Positions 45,696 to 58,376 of a stretch of DNA of 64,000 nt are shown here, in pieces. This DNA comes from Rhodospirillum centenum SW. Lineage in GTDB: Bacteria; Pseudomonadota; Alphaproteobacteria; Azospirillales; Azospirillaceae. Position numbers and translations under genes: made by a program. The notes under the pieces are model-generated. The model had not been told where the DNA came from, ran no database searches, and was given only the letters and a program-made list of their open reading frames with translations. Where the stretch lies: contig NC_011420.2 of NCBI RefSeq assembly GCF_000016185.1, positions 62,001 to 126,000 of the forward strand, given 5' to 3'. Positions within the stretch are counted from its first letter, which is position 1. Each line of letters starts with the position of its first letter.

Positions 45696-45722
45696 GCCGG
45701 GAAACCGCTGGAGAATCTACCG

Positions 45723-47129
45723 ATGCCGATCGAAATCCTCATGCCGGCGCTGTCGCCCACCATGACCGAGGGCAAGCTGGCGCGCTGGCTGAAGAAGGAA
45801 GGGGACGAGGTCAAGGCGGGCGACGTGCTGGCCGAGATCGAGACCGACAAGGCCACCATGGAGGTGGAGGCGGTGGATGAAGGCCGCCTTGCCCGGATCC
45901 TGATCGGCGACGGGACGGAGGGCGTGGCCGTCAACACCCCGATCGGCCTGATCGCGGAGGAAGGCGAGGACATGTCCGCCGCCGCTGACGGCGGAAAGGC
46001 TCCGCCGCCGGCCGCGCCGGCCCCGCGCGAAGGCGCGACCGGACCTGCCGACGCGGCCGTGGCGCCGAAACCCGGCCAGACGGCGACCGGCCCGGTCGGC
46101 GGCGCCAGCCCCAGCCTGCCCGAAAGCCGGGAACCGGCCGCGCCGGCCCGCCATGGCGGCGGGGAACAGGATGGCCACGACCGCGTCTTCGCCAGCCCGC
46201 TGGCGCGCCGCATGGCGCAGCAGGCGGGTCTCGACCTCGCCTCGCTCTCCGGCAGCGGTCCCCAGGGCCGCATCGTGAAGGCGGACATCGAGGCGGCCCT
46301 GGCCCGCGGCCCGCAGCAGAAGGAAGCCGCCCGATCCGCGACGAAGCCGTCGCCGGCTCCCGCCGCCCCGTCGGCAGCGCCGCAGCCTGCCGCTGCCGGC
46401 GCCGCACCGCGCGGGATCGACGCCAGGGACTATGCCGACAGGCTGGGCATGCCCTACACGGTCCTGCCCAACAGCGGCATGCGCAAGACCATCGCCAGAC
46501 GCCTGACGGAGGCGTGGCAGACCATCCCGCACTTCGCGCTGACGGTGGATCTGGAGATCGACCGGCTGCTCGCCCTGCGGGCGGAGCTGAACGAGCGCTC
46601 CGGGGAGAAGGTCTCGGTCAACGACTTCGTGGTGAAGGCGGCGGCCCTGGCCCTGCGCAAGGTGCCGGCCGCCAACGTCTCCTGGCACGAGGACGGCATC
46701 CTCCAGTACGAGAACGTGGACGTCTCCGTCGCTGTCGCCACGGAGGGCGGGCTGATCACCCCGATCGTGCGCAACGCCGACCGCAAGGGCCTCTCCACCA
46801 TCTCCGCCGAGGTCAAGGCGCTGGCCCAGAAGGCGCGCGACGGCAAGCTGAAGCCGGAGGAGTTCCAGGGCGGCACCTTCAGCGTCTCGAACCTGGGCAT
46901 GTTCGGCATCCGTACCTTCACCAGCATCATCAACCCGCCGCAGAGCTGCATCCTGTCGGTCGGTGCCGGGGAGAAGCGGGCGGTGGTGAAGGGCGACGCG
47001 CTCGCCATCGCCACCGTGATGAGCTGCACGCTCTCGGTCGATCACCGGTCGGTGGACGGCGCCGTCGGCGCCGAATTCCTGAAGGTCTTCCGGCAACTGA
47101 TCGAAGACCCCATCACCATGATGCTGTAA
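45723..47129 (+). CDS. pdhC: Pyruvate dehydrogenase E2, dihydrolipoamide acetyltransferase
   Basis: 468 residues: lipoyl domain 1-80 (K43), Pro/Ala linker, peripheral subunit-binding domain ([18 protein letters not shown], about 157-190), second linker, and catalytic domain ending [16 protein letters not shown] with the acetyltransferase His and Asp. It forms the core of the complex and passes acetyl groups to CoA. Starts 27 bp after pdhB. Confidence 0.96.
   Translation: MPIEILMPALSPTMTEGKLARWLKKEGDEVKAGDVLAEIETDKATMEVEAVDEGRLARILIGDGTEGVAVNTPIGLIAEEGEDMSAAADGGKAPPPAAPAPREGATGPADAAVAPKPGQTATGPVGGASPSLPESREPAAPARHGGGEQDGHDRVFASPLARRMAQQAGLDLASLSGSGPQGRIVKADIEAALARGPQQKEAARSATKPSPAPAAPSAAPQPAAAGAAPRGIDARDYADRLGMPYTVLPNSGMRKTIARRLTEAWQTIPHFALTVDLEIDRLLALRAELNERSGEKVSVNDFVVKAAALALRKVPAANVSWHEDGILQYENVDVSVAVATEGGLITPIVRNADRKGLSTISAEVKALAQKARDGKLKPEEFQGGTFSVSNLGMFGIRTFTSIINPPQSCILSVGAGEKRAVVKGDALAIATVMSCTLSVDHRSVDGAVGAEFLKVFRQLIEDPITMML
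45804..45877 (+). repeat. 74-bp perfect direct repeat, copy in pdhC
   Basis: Second copy of the repeat at 44382-44455, same strand, 1422 bp apart. Recombination between them would fuse the pdhB lipoyl start to pdhC. Confidence 0.85.
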
Positions 47130-47238
47130 GGCGGCCCCGCAGGGTCGCCGGCCGGGACGCCGTGGCGCGTCCCGGCTTCTCCGCAAGGCATCCCGGACCG
47201 CTCCCGAGGCGGCCCACGCGACGGAACAAGAGGCAAGC

Positions 47239-48645
47239 ATGGCCGACACGCAGTTCGATCTGATCGTCCTCGGCGCCGGTCCCGGCGGCTATGTGGCGGC
47301 GATCCGCGCGGCCCAGCTCGGCATGAAGACGGCCGTGGTGGAGCGCGAGCATCTCGGCGGCATCTGCCTGAACTGGGGCTGCATCCCGACCAAGGCGCTG
47401 CTGCGCACGGCCGAGGTGGCGCACCTGATCCAGCACGCCAAGGACTACGGCATCACCGTCGAGGGTCCGGTCCGTTTCGATCTCGCGCCCATCATCAAGC
47501 GCTCCCGCCAGGTGGCGGCGCAGCTCTCGGCCGGCGTGAAGGGCCTGCTGAAGAAGAACAAGGTCACCGTCATCGACGGCAGCGGCCGGCTGCTGGGCAA
47601 GGGCCGCCTCGCCGTCGAGAAGGACGGCAAGCCGGCCGGCGAATACGCGGCGAAGCACATCATCATCGCCACCGGCGCCCGCGCCCGCGTCCTGCCGGGC
47701 CTGGAACCGGACGGCAGGCTGGTCTGGACCTACAAGGAGGCGATGGTCCCCGAGCGCATGCCGAAGAGCATCCTGGTCGTCGGTTCCGGCGCCATCGGGG
47801 TGGAGTTCGCCTGCTTCTACCGACAGATGGGCGTCGAGGTGACGCTGGTGGAGGTGCTGGACCGCATCCTGCCGGTCGAGGATGAGGAGATCAGCGCCAT
47901 CGCCGCGAAGCAGTTCACGAAGCAGGGCATCCGCATCCACACCGGGACCAAGGTCACTAAGCTGGAGAAGGCGGCGGACAGCGTGACCGCCACGCTGGAC
48001 CTCGGCGGCGGCCGGACCGAGACGGTGACCGTGGACCGCGTGATCGCCGCCGTCGGCATCGTCGGCAATGTCGAGGACATCGGGCTGGAGGCGACCAGGG
48101 TGAAGGTGGAGCGCAACCACATCGTCACGGACGCGTGGATGCGCACCGACGAGCCCGGAGTCTACGCCATCGGCGATGTCTGCGGCGCGCCCTGGCTGGC
48201 GCACAAGGCCAGCCACGAGGGCGTGCTCTGCGTCGAGAAGATCGCCGGCGTGCAGGGCGTGCATCCCATGGACGTGCGCAACATCCCGGGCTGCACCTAC
48301 TCGCTGCCGCAGGTGGCGTCGGTCGGGCTGACGGAGCGCAAGGCGCGGGAGGCCGGCCATGAGGTCCGTGTCGGCCGCTTCCCCTTCATCGGCAACGGCA
48401 AGGCCATCGCCCTGGGCGAGCCGGAGGGGCTGGTCAAGACCGTCTTCGACGCCAGGACGGGCGAGCTGCTGGGCGCCCACATGGTCGGCACCGAAGTGAC
48501 GGAACTGATCCAGGGCTACACCATTGCCAAGACCATGGAGACGACGGAGGCGGAGCTGATGCACACCATCTTCCCGCACCCCACGCTCTCCGAAATGATG
48601 CATGAGAGCGTGCTGGCAGCCTACGGGCGCGCCATCCACTACTGA
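47239..48645 (+). CDS. lpdA: Dihydrolipoyl dehydrogenase (E3)
   Basis: 468 residues. GAGPGGYVAA binds FAD; GGICLNWGCIPTKAL carries the redox pair C43/C48; VVGSGAIGVEFA binds NAD; HPTLSEMMHE has the C-terminal catalytic His-Glu. It reoxidises lipoamide of the complex. It follows pdhC after 109 bp and may be partly transcribed on its own. Confidence 0.96.
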   Translation: MADTQFDLIVLGAGPGGYVAAIRAAQLGMKTAVVEREHLGGICLNWGCIPTKALLRTAEVAHLIQHAKDYGITVEGPVRFDLAPIIKRSRQVAAQLSAGVKGLLKKNKVTVIDGSGRLLGKGRLAVEKDGKPAGEYAAKHIIIATGARARVLPGLEPDGRLVWTYKEAMVPERMPKSILVVGSGAIGVEFACFYRQMGVEVTLVEVLDRILPVEDEEISAIAAKQFTKQGIRIHTGTKVTKLEKAADSVTATLDLGGGRTETVTVDRVIAAVGIVGNVEDIGLEATRVKVERNHIVTDAWMRTDEPGVYAIGDVCGAPWLAHKASHEGVLCVEKIAGVQGVHPMDVRNIPGCTYSLPQVASVGLTERKAREAGHEVRVGRFPFIGNGKAIALGEPEGLVKTVFDARTGELLGAHMVGTEVTELIQGYTIAKTMETTEAELMHTIFPHPTLSEMMHESVLAAYGRAIHY

Positions 48646-48653
48646 CCGCCGGT

Positions 48654-48680
48654 CCCCCGCACCGCAGCGGCGCGCGGGGG
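48654..48680 (+). terminator. Possible terminator hairpin after lpdA
   Basis: CCCCCGC (48654-48660) can pair with GCGGGGG (48674-48680) over a 13-base loop. No U tract; weak. Confidence 0.3.
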
Positions 48681-48686
48681 CCATCC

Positions 48687-48714
48687 GGCCGAAGCCCGAA
48701 GGCCGAAGCCTGAA
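48687..48714. repeat. 14-bp tandem repeat between lpdA and lipA
   Basis: GGCCGAAGCCCGAA followed at once by GGCCGAAGCCTGAA, then a decayed third unit starting GTCCGAA. No function evident. Confidence 0.5.
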
Positions 48715-48797
48715 GTCCGAACACCCCGCCATCGCCGCGGCCAGGGGTCCGGCGCCCGGCCGGACGCGGACAGATCCAAGGCGGCGCAACGCCGCGC

Positions 48798-48826
48798 TTG
48801 GCCTTGCCTGCGCCCGGACCTATGTT
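48798..48826 (+). promoter_or_regulatory. Candidate lipA promoter
   Basis: TTGGCC (48798-48803), 17-bp spacer, TATGTT (48821-48826), 29 bp before the lipA ATG. Each element matches the consensus at four of six positions. Confidence 0.5.
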
Positions 48827-48855
48827 GGCGCTGTCACAGCAAGGTCATCTCCACC

Positions 48856-49833
48856 ATGCCCATCGCTCCCGACCGGGTCCGCCATCCCGAAAAGGCGAAC
48901 CGGCCCGACAACCCCATCCAGCGCAAGCCGGAGTGGCTGCGGGTCAAGGCACCGACCAGCCCCGAATACGGGGAGACGCGGTCCCTGATGCGGGGCCTGC
49001 GGCTGAACACCGTATGCGAGGAGGCGGCCTGCCCCAACATCGGGGAGTGCTGGAAGAAGAAACACGCGACCTTCATGATCCTGGGCGCGGTCTGCACCCG
49101 CGCCTGTGCCTTCTGCAACGTCGCCACGGGCCGGCCGGACCAGCTCGACCCGCACGAGCCGGAGAAGGTGGCCGAGGCCGTCGCGCACCTGAAGCTGGAG
49201 CACATCGTCGTCACCTCCGTGGACCGCGACGATCTGGAGGACGGCGGCGCCGGGCATTTCGCCCGGACGATCCGCGCCATCCGCGCCGCCGCGCCCGGAA
49301 CGACGATCGAGGTCCTGACCCCCGATTTCATGAAGAAGAAGGGGGCGGTCGAGACCGTGGTCGAGGCCCGGCCCGACGTCTTCAACCACAATCTGGAGAC
49401 CGCGCCCCGGCTCTATCCGACGATCCGGCCGGGGGCGCGCTACTTTACCTCATTGCAGCTTCTGGCCCGGGTGAAGGAGATCGATCCGTCCATGTTCACC
49501 AAGTCGGGAATCATGGTCGGGCTGGGCGAAACGAAGGAAGAAGTGTTCCAGGTCATGGACGACCTCCGGGCCGCGGATGTTGACTTCATGACCATCGGCC
49601 AGTACCTCGCCCCGACACCCAAGCATGCCAAGGTCGATCGGTTCGTGACTCCGGACGAATTCGCCGGCTACGTGACGGTCGGCCGTGGCAAAGGGTTCCT
49701 GATGGTGGCCAGTTCGCCGTTGACCCGCAGCTCCTATCACGCAGGGGCGGATTTCGAGCGGCTGCGGGCCGCGCGGGAAGCGAAGCTCGCCGGACGGCCG
49801 GTCGCCGCCCCGGAAGCGACGTCCGCCGAGTAA
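48856..49833 (+). CDS. lipA: Lipoyl synthase
   Basis: 325 residues. Two [4Fe-4S] sets: auxiliary cluster C54, C59, C65 ([12 protein letters not shown]) and radical-SAM cluster C80-x3-C84-x2-C87 (CTRACAFC). LipA inserts sulfur into octanoyl groups of lipoyl domains, here exactly those of the pdhB and pdhC products just upstream. The C-terminal RSSYHAG completes the auxiliary cluster ligand motif. Confidence 0.97.
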   Translation: MPIAPDRVRHPEKANRPDNPIQRKPEWLRVKAPTSPEYGETRSLMRGLRLNTVCEEAACPNIGECWKKKHATFMILGAVCTRACAFCNVATGRPDQLDPHEPEKVAEAVAHLKLEHIVVTSVDRDDLEDGGAGHFARTIRAIRAAAPGTTIEVLTPDFMKKKGAVETVVEARPDVFNHNLETAPRLYPTIRPGARYFTSLQLLARVKEIDPSMFTKSGIMVGLGETKEEVFQVMDDLRAADVDFMTIGQYLAPTPKHAKVDRFVTPDEFAGYVTVGRGKGFLMVASSPLTRSSYHAGADFERLRAAREAKLAGRPVAAPEATSAE

Positions 49834-49853
49834 GCCGGGAGTTTCTTGAGAGC

Positions 49854-50321
49854 ATGCCCAGACATACCGAACAGAAGGTGTTCCCCTACAGCCCGGACCA
49901 GCTCTTCGCGCTGGTGTCGGACGTCGAGCGCTATCCGGAGTTCCTGCCGTGGGCCGTCGCGGCCCGCATCCGGCGGCGCGACGGCAACGTGTTCTGGGCC
50001 GACCTCGTGATCGGCTTCAAGATGGTGCGCGAGCGCTACACGTCGCGGGTCGTGCTGTCGCCGGACAAGCGCCGGATCGACGTGGAATACGCCGAAGGGC
50101 CGTTCGAGCACCTGGAGAACCACTGGGTCTTCCACCCGCATCCGGACGGCTGCGTGGTCGATTTCTATGTGGATTTCGAGTTCCGCAACAAGGTGCTGCA
50201 GAAGATCATCGGCGCCCTGTTCCACGAGGCCGTCCGCCGCATGGTGGCCGCGTTCGAGACGCGCGCCCACCAGCTCTACGGTGCGCCGACCGTCCGCCCC
50301 GCCGCCCGCCCGGTGCTCTGA
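49854..50321 (+). CDS. COQ10/RatA-like START-domain protein
   Basis: 155 residues of the START/SRPBCC fold: YSPDQLFALVSDVERYPEFLPW is the typical opening of COQ10/RatA proteins, ending in a long C-terminal helix. In eukaryotes COQ10 binds ubiquinone; E. coli RatA was reported as a ribosome-associated toxin. In alphaproteobacteria the gene is regularly next to lipA, and a quinone-chaperone role is more likely. Starts 20 bp after lipA. Confidence 0.85.
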   Translation: MPRHTEQKVFPYSPDQLFALVSDVERYPEFLPWAVAARIRRRDGNVFWADLVIGFKMVRERYTSRVVLSPDKRRIDVEYAEGPFEHLENHWVFHPHPDGCVVDFYVDFEFRNKVLQKIIGALFHEAVRRMVAAFETRAHQLYGAPTVRPAARPVL

Positions 50322-50351
50322 CCACAGGGCTCCGGTCCGGGCAGCCCCGGT

Positions 50352-50837
50352 TCAGAGCAGATCGAGCGCCAGTTCCAGGGAGCGCCGCACGGAGGCCAGA
50401 CGGACCGCCGTGCGGTCGCCGGGGAAGACATGGCGCTCGACCCGGACCGGGCCGTCGCGCCGGGCCGCCCCCAGCCAGACCAGCCCCACCGGCTTCGACG
50501 CCGTTCCGCCCGTCGGTCCCGCGATGCCGGTGACCGAGAGCGCCACGTCGGCCCGGCTGTGTGCGAGCACGCCACAGGCCATGGCGGTGGCGACGGGCTC
50601 GCTGACCGCACCGTGCGCGGCGATCAGCGCTGCCGGCACGCCCAGCATCTCCGTCTTCGCCGCGTTCGTGTAGGTGACGAAGCCCCGGTCGACCAGGGCG
50701 GAGGAGCCGCTGACCGAGGTCAGGCAGCCGGCGATCAGGCCGCCGGTACAGCTCTCCGCCGTCGCCAGCCAGAGCCCGCGGGCCACGAAGGCGTCGCGGA
50801 CCCGTTCGGCCAGGGCAGTCAGGTCGTCCGGGAACAC
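50352..50837 (-). CDS. CinA-family nicotinamide-nucleotide amidohydrolase
   Basis: 161 residues, the stand-alone C-terminal CinA domain (PncC type). LATAESCTGGLIAGCLTSVSGSS has the catalytic serine, and VALSVTGIAGPTGG the second block. It deamidates nicotinamide mononucleotide for NAD recycling. It lies 4 bp after ispDF on the same strand, so the two are one unit. Confidence 0.9.
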   Translation of the reverse strand: MFPDDLTALAERVRDAFVARGLWLATAESCTGGLIAGCLTSVSGSSALVDRGFVTYTNAAKTEMLGVPAALIAAHGAVSEPVATAMACGVLAHSRADVALSVTGIAGPTGGTASKPVGLVWLGAARRDGPVRVERHVFPGDRTAVRLASVRRSLELALDLL

Positions 50838-50841
50838 CGTC

Positions 50842-52020
50842 TCACTTCCCCGCCGTCGGCAGGCCCGGCATGGGCAGCCGCACGGTCGCCGTCGCCAGGG
50901 CGGCGATGCCTTCGCGCCGGCCGGTGAAGCCCAGCCCCTCCGTCGTTGTCGCCTTGACGCTCACGCGGTCGGCGGCGATCCCCAGCAGCTCCGCCATGCG
51001 GGCCTGCATGGCCGGGCGGTGCGGGCCGACCTTCGGGCGCTCGCAGATCAGCGTCACGTCCACATGGGCGATGACGCCCCCCCGCTCCCGCACCATCTCC
51101 GCCGCGTGGCGGAGGAAGACGGCGCTGTCGGCGCCCTTCCAGCGCGGGTCTGTGGGCGGGAAGTGCTGCCCGATGTCGCCCGCGGCCAGCGCCCCCAGCA
51201 GCGCATCCGTCAGGGCATGCAGCCCGACATCGGCGTCGGAATGGCCTTCCAGCGCCTGGTCGTGGGGCACGCTCACGCCGCACAGCGTGACATGGTCGCC
51301 CGGATGGAACTTGTGGACATCGTAGCCGCTGCCGGTGCGGATGTCGGAGAGCCCGGCGTAGATCAGCCGCTCCGCGCGGGCGAGGTCGTCGGCGTGGGTC
51401 ACTTTCAGATTGTCCGGATTGCTGGGGACGAGGGCAACGGCGAGGCCGGCCCGTTCGGCGACGGCCGCGTCGTCGGTGAGGTCGAGGCCGACCGCCTCGC
51501 GGTGGGCGCCGAGGATGTCGTGGTAGCGGAAGCCCTGTGGAGTCCGCGCCCGCCACAGGCCGGTGCGGTCCACCGTCGTGCAGACGCGCCCGTCGCGCTC
51601 CCGCTTCAGCGTATCGGCCAGCCGCGTCGCGGCGACGGCGGCCGGCTGCTCCGCCAGCGCGGCGATCACCCGGTCGATCGTACCGGCATCCACCAGCGGG
51701 CGGGCGCCGTCATGGACCAGGACCAGGTCCGGCTTCTCCTCCGCCAGCGCCTCCAGCCCGTTCAGCACGCTCTGCTGCCGGCTGGCGCCGCCGCGGATCG
51801 GTTCCGGCAGGCCGAGTCCGGCCACGGCCGCGTCATAGAGGTCGCGGTGCTCGGGATTGATGACGACCCGCACGCCGGTCACGCCGGGATGGCGCAGGAA
51901 CGCCTCCACCGAATGGCGCAGAACGGTCTTGCCGGCCAGCGGCAGGTACTGTTTCGGAATATCGGAGCCGAACCGCTCACCGCGGCCGGCGGCGACGATC
52001 AGGGCGATGCAGGCGGGCAT
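50842..52020 (-). CDS. ispDF: Bifunctional IspD/IspF isoprenoid enzyme
   Basis: 392 residues. The N-terminal IspD part has [13 protein letters not shown] (CTP loop) and the C-terminal IspF part from about 232 has SGYDVHKF and EGHSDADV, the metal ligands. It carries out the third and fifth steps of the MEP pathway. The fusion is typical of alphaproteobacteria. Divergent from dusB. Confidence 0.95.
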   Translation of the reverse strand: MPACIALIVAAGRGERFGSDIPKQYLPLAGKTVLRHSVEAFLRHPGVTGVRVVINPEHRDLYDAAVAGLGLPEPIRGGASRQQSVLNGLEALAEEKPDLVLVHDGARPLVDAGTIDRVIAALAEQPAAVAATRLADTLKRERDGRVCTTVDRTGLWRARTPQGFRYHDILGAHREAVGLDLTDDAAVAERAGLAVALVPSNPDNLKVTHADDLARAERLIYAGLSDIRTGSGYDVHKFHPGDHVTLCGVSVPHDQALEGHSDADVGLHALTDALLGALAAGDIGQHFPPTDPRWKGADSAVFLRHAAEMVRERGGVIAHVDVTLICERPKVGPHRPAMQARMAELLGIAADRVSVKATTTEGLGFTGRREGIAALATATVRLPMPGLPTAGK

Positions 52021-52183
52021 TGACGGAAACGCTCCCCAGGCTGTGGTGCGCGGAGCCTAGCGGGAACAGGGCCGCACGCCAATCCCGCCCGCGTCGATCC
52101 GCTGCCCCGGTCCGGTCATGTCGCACCCCGGGAGGGTTGCTTTTCCGCAGGTCATTCATTCGCCGGCCGAACCCTTGCCATGC

Positions 52184-52211
52184 TTGCAAATTCTCTCCGG
52201 CGTGCTAGCGT
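52184..52211 (+). promoter_or_regulatory. Candidate promoter of the dusB-ntrBC unit
   Basis: TTGCAA (52184-52189), 16-bp spacer, TAGCGT (52206-52211), 42 bp before the dusB ATG. Weak -10. The gap 52021-52253 holds no gene. Confidence 0.3.
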
Positions 52212-52253
52212 CCGACGCCTAATTTTCATGCAATCGCCATGGATGCCTAACAG

Positions 52254-53270
52254 ATGGGCAAGCGCCTTGCGCCGCTCCGGATCGGCCCGGTCACGATCGA
52301 CGACCCGGTGATCCTCGCCCCCATGTCCGGCGTGTCCGACATGCCCTTCCGCCGTCTGGTGAAACGGACCGGCGCCGGCCTCGTCGTGTCGGAGATGATC
52401 GCCAGCCAGGCGATGATCCGGGCGTCCCGCGAGAGCATGCTGAAGACGGAATGGTCGCCGGAGGAGGCGCCGATCTCCATGCAGCTCGCCGGCTGCGATC
52501 CCGAGGCGATGGCGGAGGCGGCGAGGCTGAACGAGGACCGCGGCGCCCACATCATCGACATCAATTTCGGCTGTCCGGTGAAGAAGGTGGTCAACGGCTA
52601 CGCCGGCTCCGCCCTGATGAAGGACGAGCCGCTCGCCGGCCGCATCATGGAGCAGACGGTCAAGGCCGTGTCCGTGCCCGTCACCATGAAGATGCGCAAG
52701 GGCTGGGACGCCGGGAACCTGAACGCGCCGCGGCTCGCCCGCATCGCGGAGGAGTGCGGCATCCGGATGGTGACCGTGCATGGCCGCACCCGCTGCCAGA
52801 TGTACAACGGCACGGCTGACTGGAAATTCATCCGCACGGTGAAGGAGGCGGTCTCCATCCCCGTCATCGCCAACGGCGACATCAACACGCTGGCGGATGT
52901 CGTCCGCTGCCTGGAGGAGAGCGGGGCGGACGGGGTGATGATCGGCCGCGGCACCTATGGCCGGCCCTGGTTCCTGGCGCAGGTCATGCACTATCTGCGA
53001 ACGGGCGAGGCGCGGCCCGACCCGTCGCTGGCCGAACAGCTCACCATCGTGCTGGAGCACTACGAGGCGATCCTGGAGCACTACGGTGCCGAGGCCGGGC
53101 TCAGGATCGCCCGCAAGCATGTCGCCTGGTACTCCAAGGGACTGCCGGGGTCGGCCGATTACCGCAACGCCATCATGACCATGGACCAGCCGGCGCGGGT
53201 CAAGCAGGCCATCGTGGACTTCTACCGCGCCCTGATGGACCGCGGCATCACCGAGCGGGTCGCCGCCTGA
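52254..53270 (+). CDS. dusB: tRNA-dihydrouridine synthase B (NifR3)
   Basis: 338 residues, FMN-dependent TIM barrel. [15 protein letters not shown] and [12 protein letters not shown] with catalytic C107 define the Dus family. It reduces uridines in tRNA. In alphaproteobacteria it is called nifR3 because it precedes ntrBC, as here; its stop overlaps the ntrB start (TGATG), so it is part of the nitrogen-control operon. Confidence 0.95.
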   Translation: MGKRLAPLRIGPVTIDDPVILAPMSGVSDMPFRRLVKRTGAGLVVSEMIASQAMIRASRESMLKTEWSPEEAPISMQLAGCDPEAMAEAARLNEDRGAHIIDINFGCPVKKVVNGYAGSALMKDEPLAGRIMEQTVKAVSVPVTMKMRKGWDAGNLNAPRLARIAEECGIRMVTVHGRTRCQMYNGTADWKFIRTVKEAVSIPVIANGDINTLADVVRCLEESGADGVMIGRGTYGRPWFLAQVMHYLRTGEARPDPSLAEQLTIVLEHYEAILEHYGAEAGLRIARKHVAWYSKGLPGSADYRNAIMTMDQPARVKQAIVDFYRALMDRGITERVAA

Positions 53271-54397
53271 TGCCGAAGCCCGCCACCCTGGCGCGCCGGC
53301 GCCCGCAGGAAGAGATCGACCCCGCCGTCGTCCTCAACGCCCTGCCGGACCCGGTGCTGGTGGTGGACAGGGCGGGGGCGGTCCAGTTCGTGAATCTGGA
53401 GGCGGAAGAGTTCTTCGATGTCTCCTCCGCCCGGGTCGTGGGCACGCCCCTGACCGACCTGATCCCGGCCGACAGCCCGATCCTGGGCCTGATCGAACAG
53501 GCGCGGGAGACGCACGGCAGCGTTTCGGAATATGGTGTCACGCTGGAGACGCCGCGGATCGGCGCCCACTTCATGACAGTGCAGGCGGCTCCCGCCAGCG
53601 ATCCGCCCGATCTGGTGGTGCTGACGCTGCACCAGCGCTCCATCGCCCGGAAGATCGACAACCAGTTGAGCCATCGGGGTGCCGCCCGGTCCGTCATCGC
53701 CATGGCGGCGATGCTGGCGCACGAGGTGAAGAACCCGCTCTCCGGCATCCGCGGGGCTGCGCAGTTGCTGGAAGAGAGCGTCGTGGAGGAGGACCGGCTG
53801 CTGACCCGGCTGATCTGCGACGAGACCGACCGCATCGTCGCCCTGGTGGACCGGATGGAGGTCTTCGCTGACCGCCGCCCCGTGCAGAAGGCCGCCATCA
53901 ACATCCATTCGGTGCTGGAGCATGTCCGGCGCATCGCCCAGAACGGCTTCGCCCGGCACATCCGCTTCGTCGAGCGCTACGACCCCTCGCTGCCGCCGGT
54001 CCTGGGCAACCGCGACCAGCTCATCCAGGTGCTGCTGAACCTGGTGAAGAACGCGGCAGAGGCCTGCCCCGAGCAGGGCGGTGAGATCGTGCTGAGCACG
54101 GCCTATCAGCATGGCGTCCGGCTGGCCGTCGCCGGGTCGGACAGCCGGGTCCACCTGCCGCTGCTGGTCAGCGTGCAGGACAACGGCGACGGCATCCCCG
54201 AGGACATCCAGGCGAACCTGTTCGATCCCTTCGTCACGACCAAGCTCAACGGAACCGGCCTGGGTCTTGCATTAGTAGCGAAAATCGTCGGGGACCACGG
54301 CGGGGTCATCGAGTTCGAGAGCGTGCCGCGGCGCACGGTCTTCAAGGTGTCCCTGCCGATGGCGGCGGATTCTGGAGCCTTGGTGGAGGGTGCCTAA
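53270..54397 (+). CDS. ntrB: Nitrogen regulation sensor kinase NtrB
   Basis: 375 residues, cytoplasmic. PAS domain about 18-125, H-box with H151 in [15 protein letters not shown]-box LVKNAAEA and G-boxes DNGDGIPE and GTGLGLALV. Under nitrogen limitation it phosphorylates NtrC, under control of PII. A 25-residue insertion-like loop sits before the DNGDGIP box, common in NtrB. Confidence 0.96.
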   Translation: MPKPATLARRRPQEEIDPAVVLNALPDPVLVVDRAGAVQFVNLEAEEFFDVSSARVVGTPLTDLIPADSPILGLIEQARETHGSVSEYGVTLETPRIGAHFMTVQAAPASDPPDLVVLTLHQRSIARKIDNQLSHRGAARSVIAMAAMLAHEVKNPLSGIRGAAQLLEESVVEEDRLLTRLICDETDRIVALVDRMEVFADRRPVQKAAINIHSVLEHVRRIAQNGFARHIRFVERYDPSLPPVLGNRDQLIQVLLNLVKNAAEACPEQGGEIVLSTAYQHGVRLAVAGSDSRVHLPLLVSVQDNGDGIPEDIQANLFDPFVTTKLNGTGLGLALVAKIVGDHGGVIEFESVPRRTVFKVSLPMAADSGALVEGA

Positions 54398-54398
54398 A

Positions 54399-55847
<1,449 letters not shown>

Positions 55848-56077
55848 CGTGGCTTTCCGGCTGCCGCCCGGCCGAGTGGGACGCTGGCGCGGAGTGTAGC
55901 TTTCTGGTAACACGGTGCCCGGAACATGCCGTCCCGGCCGGGATCTCCGGCTCCCTTACGCCTCAGCCAGGGTTACAGCTTGCTCCTCGACTGCTCCGTT
56001 GGTCGCTGCCCGCCCGGTGCGTGGCGGCTGGATACCGTGCCCGAAGGCATCAGGCCGGAAAGCGCAGGGTCAAGGCC

Positions 56078-58372
56078 ATGACCGCGGTTGCCGATGCGGC
56101 CGCGCGGCCGCCCTGGTGGCGCCGTCTCGTCCGTTGGGCATCGGGGCGGGGGCTGGGCAACAAGCTCGCCATCGCACTCGCCATCGCCGCGGTGCTCGCC
56201 GGCTCGGCCACCTATGCCGCGCTGACCGAGACGCCGCCCTTCGGCAAGGACCCGAACACGGTCAGCCTGCTGCTGACCCTCGATCTGGCGCTGCTGCTGC
56301 TGCTGTCATCGATCATGGCCCGGCGCATCGTGACGCTGTGGCTGGAGCGTCGGCGGGGTCTGGCAGGCGCGCGCCTGCATGCGCGGCTGGTGGCGGTGTT
56401 CTCGCTCCTGGCCGTGCTGCCGGCCATCATCATGGCCGCCTTCTCCGCCCTGTTCTTCTATGTCGGCGTCCAGTCCTGGTTCAGCGACCGGGTACGCACG
56501 GCGGTGAATGAATCCCTGGCCGTGGCAGAGGCCTATCTGGCCGAACACCAGCAGGCGATCCGCGCCGATGCGCTGACCACCTCCTACGAGCTTCAGCGCG
56601 CCGGCGGAGCCTTCTTCCTCTGGCAGCCGGCCATGATGCAGCAGATCCTGCGCAATCAGGCCTATGCCCGCTCGATCACCCAGGCGGTGATCTTCGACTC
56701 CCAGGGCCGGATCTACGCCCGCGCCGGTCTGGCCTTCGATTTCGACGTTTCCGACGTGCCCCGTTCAGCCATGGACGAGGCCCGGCGCGGCGATGTCGTC
56801 GTCGTCGGCGGGCGTGTGGACAGGGTCAGCGCGCTGGTTCACATCGACCCCGATTTCGATGTCTTCCTGTTCGTCGGCCGCCCGGTGGAAGCCCGGGTTC
56901 TGGCCCATGTCGAAGCGACCCAGAGCGCGGTCCAGGAATATACCCGCCTGGAGGTCGAACGATTCGGCCTGCAGACGCGGCTTGCCCTGATCTTCGTCGT
57001 CGTCGCCATGCTGCTGCTGCTGGCGGCGATCTGGGCCGGTCTGAACTTCGCCACCTATCTGGTGCAGCCCATGAGCGCCCTGATCGCGGCGGCCGAACGG
57101 GTGCGCGCCGGCGATCTGACAGCCCGGGTCCCCGAAATGGAGACCGAGGCGGAGGACGAGCTTACCTCGCTCTCCCGCGCCTTCAACCGGATGACCAGCC
57201 AGATCGAGGGCCAGCGCGGTGCTCTGGTGGAAGCGAACAGGCTGCTCGACCTGCGCCGGCGCTTCACGGAAGCTGTGCTGGCCGGTGTGTCGGCGGGGGT
57301 GCTGGGGCTGGATCAGGAGGAGCGGATCAACCTCCCGAACCTCTCCGCCGCCGAGCTTCTGGGCGTGGAGGACCCGCAGTCCCTGGTCGGGGAGCGGCTG
57401 GACGACGTGGTGCCGGAGATGGCCGAACTGCTGGCCACGATCCGGCGGCGACCCGGCAAGCTGGTCGAAGGGCAGGTGCAGATCCGGCGCGGCACCCAGA
57501 TCCGGACTCTGCTGGTCCGCATCGGTGCCGAGGTGGTGGCAGGCACCATCCGCGGCTACGTCGTTACCTTCGACGACGTTTCGGAACTGCTGTCGGCGCA
57601 GCGCAAGGCGGCCTGGGCCGATGTCGCCCGCCGGATCGCCCACGAGATCAAGAACCCGCTGACGCCGATCCAGCTTTCGGCCGAACGGCTGCGGCGCAAG
57701 TATCTCAAGGAGATCCAGAGCGATCCCGAGACCTTCCGGACCATGACGGACACCATTGTCCGTCATGTGGACGACATCGGGCGCATGGTGGACGAGTTCT
57801 CCGCCTTCGCCCGCATGCCGTCTCCGGTGATGAAGCCGACCAATCTGCAGGAGCTGTGCCGTCAGGCGATGCTGCTGCACGCCACGGCGCATCCCGCCAT
57901 CCACTTCGAGGCGGACCTGCCGTCCGAGCCGCTGGTTGTCATCTGCGACGGCCGGCAGATCGGGCAGGCCCTGACCAACCTGCTGAAGAACGCGGGCGAG
58001 GCGGTGGAAGGGCGCGAGGAGACGGCGGGCGGAAAGACGCTGCCCGCCGGGCGCGTCATGGTGCAGCTCCGGGCCGACGAGGAGCGTGTCACGCTTCTGG
58101 TCGAGGATAACGGGAAGGGCCTGCCGACCGACCAGCGCGACAGGCTGACCGAACCCTATGTCACCACGCGGGCCAAGGGCACCGGCCTGGGGCTCGCCAT
58201 CGTCAAGAAGATCATGGAGGACCACGGCGGCGCGCTGACGCTTGAGGACCGGCCGGGCGGTGGCGCCCGGGTCGGTCTCGTGCTTCCGCGCGTCCAGCCG
58301 GCCGCCGTCGCCGATCCCGGCGCCGCCGACCGGGCGGAGGGAACCGCGGTGGCAGCCGGGGCGAAGGGCTGA
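56078..58372 (+). CDS. ntrY: Sensor kinase NtrY
   Basis: 764 residues from ATG 56078; the frame extends to 56021 but that part lacks conservation. Three N-terminal membrane helices and a periplasmic region are followed by a fourth helix ([20 protein letters not shown]), a HAMP linker, a PAS-like domain, and the kinase core with H522 in [13 protein letters not shown]. It pairs with NtrX in nitrogen and redox signalling. The 230-bp gap after ntrC (55848-56077) shows no gene. Confidence 0.94.
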   Translation: MTAVADAAARPPWWRRLVRWASGRGLGNKLAIALAIAAVLAGSATYAALTETPPFGKDPNTVSLLLTLDLALLLLLSSIMARRIVTLWLERRRGLAGARLHARLVAVFSLLAVLPAIIMAAFSALFFYVGVQSWFSDRVRTAVNESLAVAEAYLAEHQQAIRADALTTSYELQRAGGAFFLWQPAMMQQILRNQAYARSITQAVIFDSQGRIYARAGLAFDFDVSDVPRSAMDEARRGDVVVVGGRVDRVSALVHIDPDFDVFLFVGRPVEARVLAHVEATQSAVQEYTRLEVERFGLQTRLALIFVVVAMLLLLAAIWAGLNFATYLVQPMSALIAAAERVRAGDLTARVPEMETEAEDELTSLSRAFNRMTSQIEGQRGALVEANRLLDLRRRFTEAVLAGVSAGVLGLDQEERINLPNLSAAELLGVEDPQSLVGERLDDVVPEMAELLATIRRRPGKLVEGQVQIRRGTQIRTLLVRIGAEVVAGTIRGYVVTFDDVSELLSAQRKAAWADVARRIAHEIKNPLTPIQLSAERLRRKYLKEIQSDPETFRTMTDTIVRHVDDIGRMVDEFSAFARMPSPVMKPTNLQELCRQAMLLHATAHPAIHFEADLPSEPLVVICDGRQIGQALTNLLKNAGEAVEGREETAGGKTLPAGRVMVQLRADEERVTLLVEDNGKGLPTDQRDRLTEPYVTTRAKGTGLGLAIVKKIMEDHGGALTLEDRPGGGARVGLVLPRVQPAAVADPGAADRAEGTAVAAGAKG

Positions 58373-58376
58373 AACG

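Noticed and set aside
52174-52189. Sigma-54 promoter before dusB-ntrBC
   Set aside because: The downstream TTGC part fits, but the required GG of the -24 element is missing (CC is present).
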